From a virus, in the IMG/VR virus record IMGVR_UViG_3300005529_000109, positions 1 through 21,034 of that record: 21,034 nt of DNA; one strand, given 5' to 3'. The first letter of the stretch is position 1, and the number at the start of each line of letters is the position of its first letter. Both the position numbers and the translations under genes were made by a program. The notes beneath the pieces were generated by a model. The model was not told where the DNA came from, did no database searches, and was given only the letters and a program-made list of their open reading frames with translations. This document shows positions 1-6,173 of this stretch, one piece after another.

Positions 1-6
1 GACCCC

Positions 7-357
7 ATGAGCGCCATCAAGGCCGTGTACGAGGCAGCCCTCGCCGACCTGCACAACGCCGCCGCCAAGCTCGAGCAGATCGACCACGACGGCTGGGCTC
101 GCGTCAAGGACATCGCCCGCGAGCTGGAGGGTGACGAGCCGGTGCTCGCGGCCGAAGCCGAGAAGGACGCCGCGGACGTGGTGCACACCGCCGAGACCGA
201 GGGCGTGATTCCGGCCGAGCAGGAAGCCGTCGCCGACGGCACCGCGCTGCTCGTCGAGGCCGGGCACGACGTGGCCACCGCCGTCGAGGACAGCGGCAAC
301 ACCGCGCCGGCCGAGAGCGTCCCGGCGAGCGAGCCGACCGCACCGCCGGCCGCCTGA
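7..357 (+). CDS. Small acidic hypothetical phage protein (116 aa)
   Basis: I do not recognise a family. The 116-residue product has a helical-looking first third (Ala/Glu/Lys/His-rich, with AAAKLEQID), then an Ala/Glu/Val-rich acidic middle, and ends in a Pro/Ala/Ser-rich tail (residues about 98-116) that looks disordered. No signal peptide, membrane segment or cysteine is present. The ATG lies six bases from the window edge, so its ribosome binding site and any earlier in-frame start cannot be examined. Third positions are almost all G or C, as in the neighbouring genes. Its stop overlaps the start of the next gene as TGATG, which suggests translational coupling. It could be a minor structural or accessory protein; no function is assigned. 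Confidence 0.7.
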   Translation: MSAIKAVYEAALADLHNAAAKLEQIDHDGWARVKDIARELEGDEPVLAAEAEKDAADVVHTAETEGVIPAEQEAVADGTALLVEAGHDVATAVEDSGNTAPAESVPASEPTAPPAA

Positions 358-521
358 TGCTCGCGATCCTCGCCGCGATCCTGTTCGGAGTCGGCTTCGT
401 CCTGAGCGGCAACGGCGACCACACCAACACCTGGTTCTCCCCCACCAGCCTCATGCTCGCCGGACTCACCTGCCTCGCCCTACACCTCGCCGGAATCGGC
501 ACATGGACGCGCAAACCCTGA
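357..521 (+). CDS. Small two-helix membrane protein, holin-like candidate (54 aa)
   Basis: The 54-residue product has two hydrophobic stretches: residues 1-17, beginning MLAILAAILFGVGF, and residues about 31-48, containing LMLAGLTCLALHLAGIG. A short polar loop (SGNGDHTNTWFSPT) joins them, and a basic tail TWTRKP ends the protein. This hairpin-like membrane topology is what small phage holins look like. The gene lies two small genes upstream of a cysteine hydrolase that could be the cell-wall lysin. The ATG overlaps the upstream stop (TGATG), so it is probably coupled to that gene. The membrane character is read from the sequence; the holin role is inferred from size, topology and neighbourhood only. 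It could equally be an unrelated small membrane protein of the phage. Confidence 0.65.
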   Translation: MLAILAAILFGVGFVLSGNGDHTNTWFSPTSLMLAGLTCLALHLAGIGTWTRKP

Positions 522-646
522 CCCGCCGCACCTGCTGCTGCCCCCTGTTCATCAGCGAAAGCGACGCGCGAGTCCGGCACCTCGACTGCTGCCCCACCCA
601 CGGAACGGCGGGTGACAGCCATGACGCCGACACCTCAACCCGGTGA
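503..646 (+). CDS. Small cysteine-rich protein overlapping both neighbours (47 aa)
   Basis: This short reading frame starts at an ATG inside the end of the membrane protein gene (19-base overlap) and stops inside the start of the hydrolase gene (35-base overlap). It translates to 47 residues with two cysteine clusters: TCCC at residues 10-13 and HLDCCPTHG at residues 26-34. Together these could hold one zinc ion. Codons in the non-overlapping part keep strong G/C third positions. No convincing Shine-Dalgarno sequence precedes it, only a weak GGAA, so translation would depend on coupling. Several other short Cys-rich proteins occur in this window. It fills an otherwise 90-base gap. Real coding is plausible but not certain, and no function can be assigned. 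Confidence 0.45.
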   Translation: MDAQTLTRRTCCCPLFISESDARVRHLDCCPTHGTAGDSHDADTSTR

Positions 647-1181
647 CTACTTCGTCACCCGCACCGCAGGCCCCTGGTACGACCGCCTCGCCGCCTGGGC
701 CATCCGCTGGGGAACCGCACGCCGCATCGACGGACGCTGGCACAACGCCCAGTACAACCACGCCGGCCTCTACACCGGAGACGGCGTCATCGTCGAAGCC
801 GTCGGCCGCATCCGCTACAACACTTTGGACGCCTACCCCGACGCCGTCTGGTCCACCGGCCGCCTGCCCGCACACCTGGCCCCCGACCCCGAGCAGCGCC
901 GCCTGATCGTCAACAAGGCCCACGACCTGATCGGCACCCCGTACTCGTGGCTCGACCTGCTCGCCATCGGGCTGGCGCAAAAGCGCGCCGGCGCGCACGT
1001 GAACTCGGACACGTGGTGGGCGCGGCGGATCAACAGCGACGGGCATCTGTTGTGCAGTCAAGCGGTGGACGTCGAATACGCCGCAGGGGAGATCGCACTG
1101 TTCGACGACGGGCGACTGCCGGGGTTGGTCTCGCCGCAGGACCTCGGGGATCTGCTGCTGCCGGTGCAGGCTGGGGCGTGA
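612..1181 (+). CDS. Permuted NlpC/P60-like (papain-fold) cysteine hydrolase, possible endolysin
   Basis: The 189-residue product reads as a circularly permuted NlpC/P60 or YiiX-like papain-fold hydrolase. The histidine motif comes first (YNHAGLYTGDGVIVEAVG, His50, with Glu62 following). A GTPYSWLDL segment (residues 108-116) follows, and the candidate nucleophile comes last in HLLCSQAVD (Cys148). An N-terminal PQPGDYF motif is typical of such enzymes. The family cleaves peptidoglycan peptide bonds or other amide or thioester bonds. There is no signal peptide, so wall access would need a holin, and a two-helix membrane protein lies just upstream. GTG at 612 is chosen because of the preceding GGAACGG; ATG at 621 is an equally readable alternative. 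The fold is well supported. The lysin role, as opposed to a virion-associated one, is inference. Confidence 0.75.
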   Translation: MTAMTPTPQPGDYFVTRTAGPWYDRLAAWAIRWGTARRIDGRWHNAQYNHAGLYTGDGVIVEAVGRIRYNTLDAYPDAVWSTGRLPAHLAPDPEQRRLIVNKAHDLIGTPYSWLDLLAIGLAQKRAGAHVNSDTWWARRINSDGHLLCSQAVDVEYAAGEIALFDDGRLPGLVSPQDLGDLLLPVQAGA

Positions 1182-1399
1182 GCGTGCACTCCGCCGACAT
1201 ACCCGCCGACGCCGAACTACACCTCACGATCATCCGCGCCGACGGCACCCGCATCCCCCTCGGCCGCGCCGCCGTCATCACCCGCAACCCGATCAAACGC
1301 GCCTGGTGGTCGCTCATCGGCACCCGCCTCGCCTCGCGCCGCATCCACGCCGCCAACCGGGACGCCGCCCGACGCGCCGCCCCCACCCAGGAGGGCTGA
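1178..1399 (+). CDS. Small basic hypothetical protein (73 aa)
   Basis: The frame opens with a GTG that overlaps the stop of the hydrolase gene as GTGA, so it is probably translated by coupling. The 73-residue product has a short beta-like first half (ELHLTIIRADGTRIPLGRAAVIT) and a strongly basic, probably helical second half containing KRAWWSLIGTRLASRRIHA and RDAARRAAP. The Trp-Trp pair in a basic helix could sit at a membrane or nucleic-acid surface, but nothing decides this. The next gene begins three bases after its stop, and the Shine-Dalgarno of that gene (AGGAGGG, 1389-1395) lies inside this one. No family is recognised. Confidence 0.65.
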   Translation: MSVHSADIPADAELHLTIIRADGTRIPLGRAAVITRNPIKRAWWSLIGTRLASRRIHAANRDAARRAAPTQEG

Positions 1400-1402
1400 C
1401 CA

Positions 1403-2041
1403 GTGGCAACAGTCGTCGTCTACACCTACCGGGCCCGGGACCTCATCACCTCCTGGATCAACGGCGGCACCCCGACCATCCCCAAAGCCGTCGGCTGGGG
1501 CATCAACGCCACCAACCCGACCGCAGCCGCCTCGGACGTCGCCCCCTTCCAGGAAGCCGCCGAAGCCCGCGTCTCCGGCACCAACACCGTCGTCACGACC
1601 ACCACCACCAACGACACCTACCAGGTCGTCGGCACCATCACGAGCGCGTCCGGGCAGACCATCAACGAGTCGATCCTCGCCCTGACCACAACCAAGCCAC
1701 AGTCCACGACCCTCTCGGCGGCGATCACCACCACCGGGCAGACCTCGATCAGCGTCACCTCCGCGTCCGGGTTCCCCGGCTCCGGGAACTACCAGATCCA
1801 GATCGACGGCGAGGTGCTCACCGTCACCGGCGGCCAGGGCACCACGACGTGGACGGTGACGCGCGGCCAGAACGGCTCGGCCGCGGCGACGCACAGCAAC
1901 GGGGCGACGATCACCGGGGGTAACGCGCCCGGGTCGAGCGCCGTGACCAACGGTGATCTCTTCATGCACGCCAGCTACACGGGGTTGGCGCTCAGCACCG
2001 GCGACGCGTTGCAGGCAACCTGGAAGCTGACGCTGGCCTGA
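1403..2041 (+). CDS. Phage structural protein, fibre-like (212 aa)
   Basis: Two beta-rich parts are visible. Residues about 1-100 resemble the phage structural domain that starts with a WINGG/GWGINATNPT segment and runs into repeated Thr strands (NDTYQVVGTITSASG) and INESILAL. Residues about 105-185 match a small sandwich common in phage head and tail proteins: TSISVTSASGFP, YQIQIDGEVLTVTGG, TWTVTRGQNG and THSNGATI. The C-terminal strand is LQATWKLTLA. The GTG start is fixed by AGGAGGG at 1389-1395 with 7-base spacing. Its neighbours downstream are other fibre- or decoration-like proteins, so a virion surface or tail tip location is likely. The exact position in the particle cannot be read from sequence. 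Confidence 0.7.
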   Translation: MATVVVYTYRARDLITSWINGGTPTIPKAVGWGINATNPTAAASDVAPFQEAAEARVSGTNTVVTTTTTNDTYQVVGTITSASGQTINESILALTTTKPQSTTLSAAITTTGQTSISVTSASGFPGSGNYQIQIDGEVLTVTGGQGTTTWTVTRGQNGSAAATHSNGATITGGNAPGSSAVTNGDLFMHASYTGLALSTGDALQATWKLTLA

Positions 2042-2086
2042 CCTGCGCAAACATATCTCAGGTCATGGAGAATCCGCTGGCCTGAC
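2031..2086 (+). repeat. 12-bp direct repeat at the end of the structural gene
   Basis: CGCTGGCCTGAC occurs at 2031-2042, covering the last codons and stop of the preceding gene, and again at 2075-2086 in the intergenic gap. Bases before both copies are also partly similar (CTGGAAG against ATGGAGAA). Between them lies an AT-richer patch with a short inverted repeat (GACCTG 2040-2045, CAGGTC 2059-2064). This looks like a remnant of a duplicated or recombined gene end. A regulatory role is not shown. Confidence 0.5.
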
Positions 2087-2143
2087 ACCCCCCCACGGAC
2101 GGCGACTGGGCCGCCCAGCCGCAATCGATCGGAGGACGGTCCC

Positions 2144-2473
2144 ATGGCTGTCGGCTTCCCCGCCGGAATCACCTCCCAGTACGTCGTCAACAACGCCCAG
2201 GCCCGCCTCGCCGCGCTACGCAACGCCCTCGAGGCGTGCCACGACTTCAGGCAGTGGCTCAGCGCGTACTCGGCGGCCGACCTCGAGGCGGCGCCCGTCA
2301 GCCTGGACACCGTCAGCGCCCCCGCGATCTTCAGCGCGTTCGCCGACGCCGACGCCCTCTACCAGCTCTACACCACCGGCGCCCTGACCTCCCCGCCGTC
2401 CGGCTACACCACACCGGGCACGTACATCTTCGGCGCGTCTCAGCGCGTCGTCATCGGCCCGCTCTCCGGCTGA
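2144..2473 (+). CDS. Hypothetical phage structural-module protein (109 aa)
   Basis: The ATG is preceded by GGAGG about seven bases upstream (in GATCGGAGGACGGTCCC), which gives a clear start. The first 50 residues look helical (NNAQARLAALRNALEACHDFRQWL, then SAADLEA). Residues 55-80 are a second helical segment (APAIFSAFADADALYQLY), and the end is a beta-like, Gly/Tyr/Pro-rich stretch (PSGYTTPGTYIFGASQRVVIGPLSG). I recall the same architecture from unnamed proteins next to fibre genes in actinobacteriophages, but no function is established. Its position between two fibre-like genes suggests a minor virion protein or an assembly factor. There is no membrane segment or export signal. Confidence 0.7.
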   Translation: MAVGFPAGITSQYVVNNAQARLAALRNALEACHDFRQWLSAYSAADLEAAPVSLDTVSAPAIFSAFADADALYQLYTTGALTSPPSGYTTPGTYIFGASQRVVIGPLSG

Positions 2474-2529
2474 ACCCCACCCGACCGCAGGACACGAAAC
2501 CGAGTCTCTGACCTAACCGGGGGCGGGCC

Positions 2530-4473
2530 ATGGCCTGGTCAGTCCTGCAATCCAACAGCTTCACCAAAACCAGCGCCTCCACCTCCATCCCCGTCACCTA
2601 CACCAGCAACCTGACCACGGGCACGGTGCTGCTCGTCGCCATCGGCCAATCCGGCGGCGGCACGATCAGCAGCGTCAAGGACGGCGCGCTCAACACGTTC
2701 ACGCAGGTCGGGGTCGTCAACCTCGGCAACTCCAACGCCCACGGCGAATGCGCCCTCTACGCCCTGGCCACCCCCTCCGGGGACGTCGGCACCAAACCCA
2801 CGATCACCGTCACGTTCTCCGCGTCGGTGGTCGGCAGCGTGTGGATCGGCGAGGTCTCCGGCATCCAGGCCGTCACCGACGGCAGCGCGGCCACCGCGTT
2901 CGGGTCAGCCGGCGCGTGCACACCCACCTACTCCGACACCGCGGGCAGCGAGTTCTTCCTGACCGTGTTCGCCGACGACGGCGGACCGGAGACATCCTCC
3001 GTCACCGGCGGCTGGAGCGTCGACGGCAAGTCCGTCAACAACAACAACGACGCGAACATCGTCGTCGCGTACGGCAACTCCACCGGCGGCACCGAAACCA
3101 ACGCGTGGAGCTCGACCGGATCGACGACGTTCTGCGGCGCGGTCGCGGTCGCGTTCAAACTGGCCGGCGGCGCACACACCGCGACCCTCGCCGCGACAGC
3201 CACCGGCACGGCGTCACTGGGGCGGCAGGCGGCGCGCCCGCTCCCCGCGTCCGCCGCGCCCGCGGCGCTACTCGCACGCACCGTCACGCGGACGGCAGTC
3301 GCGGCAGCCACCGCAGCCGGCGTGCTGACGCGGCGACCGGTCAAGGCTCTGCCCGCGACCGGCGCAGGCTCGCCCACCACGGTCCGCTCGCTCGCGGCCG
3401 GGTACCGCGCCACGGGCACCGCGACACCCACGATCGGGCGCACCCCCGCCCGGACGCTCGCCGCCACAGCGACGGCAGTCCCGAGCATCGCCCCGGCCCG
3501 GATCCTCGCCCGCGCCCTCACCGCGGCCGCGACCGGCGCTGCGAGCATCGGGCGGCTCGCCCAGCGTGCCCTCACGGCTGCCGCGACCGGAACCGGGACC
3601 GTCGTCCCCGCGTTCGTCCACACTCTGGTCCTCGCCGCGACGGGCACCGCGACTGCGGCCCTGGGGCGGCTGACCGGCCGGCAGTTCTCGCGCACCGCGA
3701 CCGGCACACCCACGCTCACCCGCACCGGCAACCGCACCCTGGCGTCGACTACAGCCGGCGGCCCGGCGCTGGCCCGCGCCCTTAACCGCACCCACGCCAC
3801 GACCGCCGCCGCGAGCGCCGGGTTCGCGGCGTTGCGGGCGCGCCTGATCCAGCTCGTCACCACCGCGACCGCCACTGGCGGCTTCCAGCGCGCCATGGCC
3901 AAGACCACGGCGGCGACCTCCCTCGGGTCGCCGACACTGACCCGCAGCGCGGCGCGTCCCCTCGCCACGCCCGCGACCGGCAGCGCCGCCCTCACGCGAT
4001 CCGCCGTGCGGCCGCTCACCACCAGCGCCACCGGCCATGCCGCGCTCACCCCGCAACGGGTCCTTTTCCGCGCACTGAACGCCACTGCCACCGTAGCCAG
4101 CGCGCTGGCTACGGCCGCCACCCGCGCCACACGGTTCGCGGCCACCGCGGCCGGGACCACGACCCTCGCCCGCACGACGGCCCGCGCCCTGCCGGCCACC
4201 GCCAACACCGCCCCGACGCTCACCCGGGCCGTCACGGCGCGGCTCTCCGCGACAGCGACCGCCGCCGCCGCGCTCGGCCGGACCGTCGCCCGCACCCTGG
4301 CCCGCGCCGCGACCGCAGCCGTGTCGATCGTCGTCGCGCAAGCGCAACCGGGACGGATCCTCGCGCTCACTGCCGCCCGCGCCGCCGTGCGCTGGACCGC
4401 CACCGAAGGCCCCGCACGCTGGGCCGTCAGGGCCGCGACACGCTGGTCCAGCCGCGAGGGAGGCAACAGGTGA
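2530..4473 (+). CDS. Fibre-like structural protein with long 18-residue repeat array (647 aa)
   Basis: Residues 1 to about 212 form a beta-rich globular domain. It contains TGTVLLVAIGQ, VKDGALNTFTQVG and WIGEVSGI, the arrangement of a jelly-roll-like domain seen in many phage and secreted proteins. From about residue 215 to 605 the chain is a degenerate array of 18-residue units with consensus L-x-A-T-A-T-G-x-A-x-L-x-R-x-x-x-R-x. The last 35 residues are Trp/Arg-rich (RWTATEGPARW, then AATRWSSREG). The product is extremely rich in Ala, Thr and Arg and nearly lacks Cys. Translation probably starts at ATG 2530 behind GGGGGCGGG. The array probably forms an extended fibre or stalk with the N-terminal domain at one end. 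That is inference; the repeat itself is plainly visible. Confidence 0.75.
   Translation: MAWSVLQSNSFTKTSASTSIPVTYTSNLTTGTVLLVAIGQSGGGTISSVKDGALNTFTQVGVVNLGNSNAHGECALYALATPSGDVGTKPTITVTFSASVVGSVWIGEVSGIQAVTDGSAATAFGSAGACTPTYSDTAGSEFFLTVFADDGGPETSSVTGGWSVDGKSVNNNNDANIVVAYGNSTGGTETNAWSSTGSTTFCGAVAVAFKLAGGAHTATLAATATGTASLGRQAARPLPASAAPAALLARTVTRTAVAAATAAGVLTRRPVKALPATGAGSPTTVRSLAAGYRATGTATPTIGRTPARTLAATATAVPSIAPARILARALTAAATGAASIGRLAQRALTAAATGTGTVVPAFVHTLVLAATGTATAALGRLTGRQFSRTATGTPTLTRTGNRTLASTTAGGPALARALNRTHATTAAASAGFAALRARLIQLVTTATATGGFQRAMAKTTAATSLGSPTLTRSAARPLATPATGSAALTRSAVRPLTTSATGHAALTPQRVLFRALNATATVASALATAATRATRFAATAAGTTTLARTTARALPATANTAPTLTRAVTARLSATATAAAALGRTVARTLARAATAAVSIVVAQAQPGRILALTAARAAVRWTATEGPARWAVRAATRWSSREGGNR
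3174..4345 (+). repeat. Degenerate 54-bp / 18-aa tandem repeat array (about 20 copies)
   Basis: Successive units line up at 18 residues: LTAAATGAASIGRLAQRA, FSRTATGTPTLTRTGNRT, LASTTAGGPALARALNRT, LATPATGSAALTRSAVRP, LSATATAAAALGRTVART and others, with occasional 16- to 22-residue units. Positions 3-6 (A-T-A-T), 7 (G), 11 (hydrophobic), 13 (R) and 17 (R) are best kept. The DNA copies are diverged, so the array is old or under selection at protein level rather than a fresh expansion. Eighteen residues equal five alpha-helical turns or one left-handed beta-helix coil, so the period alone does not decide the fold. Confidence 0.8.
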
Positions 4474-4778
4474 CCAACCAGCTCGCCGCCAGCCTCATGT
4501 ACGTCACCGCCATCGTCACCTGCCTCAAAGGCAACCCCACCAGCGACACCGTGCAGATGGCGTTCATCACCCCCGGCACCGACCCGCAACCCACCGACTG
4601 GAAAGCGGCGTCGTGGGACACCACCGTCACTCTCGGCGCGAACCAGTACATGGCGCAATGCCTGATCGGCCCGGGCGGCACCGTGCAGCTGCCGGTGGGC
4701 AGCTACCAGTACTTCGTCAAAGTCACCGACAACCCGGAGATCCCGATCCTGCCGGTCGGGATGATCACCATCTACTGA
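4470..4778 (+). CDS. Small beta-rich structural protein (102 aa)
   Basis: The GTG start overlaps the stop of the repeat protein as GTGA, so the two are probably translationally coupled. The 102 residues look entirely beta: LAASLMYVTAIVTC, TVQMAFITPG, DTTVTLGANQYMAQCLIGPGG, GSYQYFVKVTDNPEIPILPVGMITIY. The VKVTDNPE-x-P-x-LPVG ending is a pattern I associate with unnamed virion-surface proteins of actinobacteriophages. The coupling to the fibre-like gene suggests that the two products assemble together, perhaps as a cap or base of the fibre. The function is not known. Confidence 0.65.
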   Translation: MTNQLAASLMYVTAIVTCLKGNPTSDTVQMAFITPGTDPQPTDWKAASWDTTVTLGANQYMAQCLIGPGGTVQLPVGSYQYFVKVTDNPEIPILPVGMITIY

Positions 4779-4790
4779 CGGGAGGCGAAC

Positions 4791-5429
4791 GTGACCGCGA
4801 CCGTGGACGTGTGCCCGTGCGGCGCCCCCGTGGAGGCCGCCTACCAGCGGCACCTGACGCAGGCCGAGTACGACGCGCTGCCCGAAGGACTCAAGCCGAT
4901 CGACGGGTACGCCACCATCGCGGTATGGGCGTGCGGGGACTGCCACCCCGGCCCGATCTGCCAGCACCCCGCCGCCGAACCGGCGGCATGTCCAACCTGC
5001 AATGCGCAGCCCGGCGAGCAGTGCGTCAAAGCCGACGGCACCGTGCGCCCGCACGAGCACCCCGCGCGCCAGGACGCCCAACCCGTCCCCGACACGTGCA
5101 CGCACGCGCACCGCGAGACCTGCACCGATCCGCGCACCTGCCAGTGCACCGGCCAAGACGAGCCGCCGGGCCGCCTCCCCCGCGTCGTGCTGCCCCCCAC
5201 CGTGCAGGCCTCGCTCGCCGACCTCGGCGTACCCCCCGCGATGCTCCCCCATGCTGCACAGTGGGCAGCCGAGCGCGGCATCGACATCGCCAGGGTTCGC
5301 GGCGGATTACGGTCGGGACTCACGCAGGACAACCGCCCGGCGCTGCTGTTCGACTACGCCACCGGCATCGACGCCCACGGCCGCGAACAGACCGAACTGC
5401 GCATCGAACCCATCGAGACACCCCAGTGA
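4791..5429 (+). CDS. Cysteine-rich zinc-binding hypothetical protein (212 aa)
   Basis: The first 120 residues carry twelve cysteines in several clusters. They are C8-P-C10, C48-x2-C51-x5-C57, C67-x2-C70-x7-C78 followed by His88/His90, and C103...C111...C117-x-C119. The third cluster (CPTCNAQPGEQC, then a short basic segment and H-x-H-P-A-R) matches a small zinc finger frequent in actinobacterial and phage proteins. The remaining 90 residues have no cysteine and include a PPAMLPHAAQWAAERGIDIARVRGG helical pair and a beta-like C-terminus. The GTG start follows GGGAGG at suitable spacing. The stop overlaps the next start (GTGA), tying it to the packaging genes. It contains the only leucine TTA codon I found in the window (5307-5309). 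A nucleic-acid-binding role is inferred. Confidence 0.65.
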   Translation: MTATVDVCPCGAPVEAAYQRHLTQAEYDALPEGLKPIDGYATIAVWACGDCHPGPICQHPAAEPAACPTCNAQPGEQCVKADGTVRPHEHPARQDAQPVPDTCTHAHRETCTDPRTCQCTGQDEPPGRLPRVVLPPTVQASLADLGVPPAMLPHAAQWAAERGIDIARVRGGLRSGLTQDNRPALLFDYATGIDAHGREQTELRIEPIETPQ

Positions 5430-6160
5430 CCCACGCCAACCGCGACGAACCACGCTGCACCGGCATCTGGGCGGTCAGCGGCAACCCGTGCAAGCACCGG
5501 CCGCTCCCCGGCAGCGACACCTGCGCCGCCCACGACCCCGCCGGAGACCAACGCCGACCCCCGCCACCGATCGAGAAGCGCTGCGCCGCCACCAGCAAAG
5601 AAACCGGCGAACAGTGCCGCTACACCCACCCGCCCGGCGGCACCGTGTGCACCCGCTTCCACGGCGGCGCGGCCAAACAGGTCAAAGCCAAAGCGGCCGC
5701 CCGGTACACCGAACGGGAGGCGAGGATCATGGCCGAAACCTACGGGCTGCCGATCGAGATCAGCCCCGAGCGGGCCATCATCGCCGAAGTGCACCGCACC
5801 GCCGGGCACGTCGCGTGGCTTGAGGCGCAGATCCGCGAGCTCGACCCGAGCGACCTGATCTGGGGCGTCACCAAGGTCAAAGAGGGCGGCGAGGACCGCG
5901 GCACGACGCAAGAGAGCGTCCCGCACGCGTTCCTCAAGCTCTACCAGCAGGAACGTGCGCACCTGGCGAAGGTGTGCGCGGACGCGATCCGCGTCGGCAT
6001 CGAAGCCCGGCAGGTCAAGTTGGCCGAAGAGCAAGGAATCATGGTCGCTCGGGCGGTGCGGGCGATCCTCGCCGACCTGAAACTCACCGCGGCGCAGCAG
6101 GCACTCGTGAGCACCGTCGTGCCGCAGCACCTGCGCGCGCTCGCCGCGCTCACCAACTGA
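5426..6160 (+). CDS. Terminase small-subunit-like protein with tandem zinc fingers (244 aa)
   Basis: It sits immediately upstream of the large terminase and starts at a GTG overlapping the previous stop (GTGA). Residues 1-80 contain two tandem modules with nearly identical spacing. The first is Cys11-x10-Cys22-x10-Cys33-x2-His36. The second is Cys53-x10-Cys64-x10-Cys75-x3-His79 and ends in HGG, a motif known from many actinophage small-terminase-like proteins. Residues 95-244 are helical, with LKLYQQERAHLAKVCADAIRVGIEARQVKLAEEQG typical of that group. A small subunit would recognise phage DNA and regulate the motor. The family call rests on the HGG finger, the helical C-terminus and the position; pac or cos binding is not shown. 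A long upstream extension of this frame is only a shadow of the previous gene. Confidence 0.7.
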   Translation: MTHANRDEPRCTGIWAVSGNPCKHRPLPGSDTCAAHDPAGDQRRPPPPIEKRCAATSKETGEQCRYTHPPGGTVCTRFHGGAAKQVKAKAAARYTEREARIMAETYGLPIEISPERAIIAEVHRTAGHVAWLEAQIRELDPSDLIWGVTKVKEGGEDRGTTQESVPHAFLKLYQQERAHLAKVCADAIRVGIEARQVKLAEEQGIMVARAVRAILADLKLTAAQQALVSTVVPQHLRALAALTN

Positions 6161-6173
6161 CCGAGGGGGCGGT

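Noticed and set aside
2748-3785. Plus-strand Arg/His-rich open frame inside the fibre gene
   Set aside because: It is an out-of-frame reading of the gene at 2530, which has clear domains. It shows that Arg/His richness alone is no proof of coding, which tempers the call at 17447.
2928-5252. 774-codon open frame on the minus strand opposite the repeat gene and beyond
   Set aside because: It is Ala/Val/Arg-rich, antisense to several clear genes, has no ribosome binding site logic, and arises because GC-rich codons rarely give stops on the opposite strand.
4613-5425. Long upstream extension of the small-terminase frame
   Set aside because: The extension overlaps the genes at 4470 and 4791, is Arg/Pro-rich out-of-frame sequence, and the GTG at 5426 is coupled to the previous stop.
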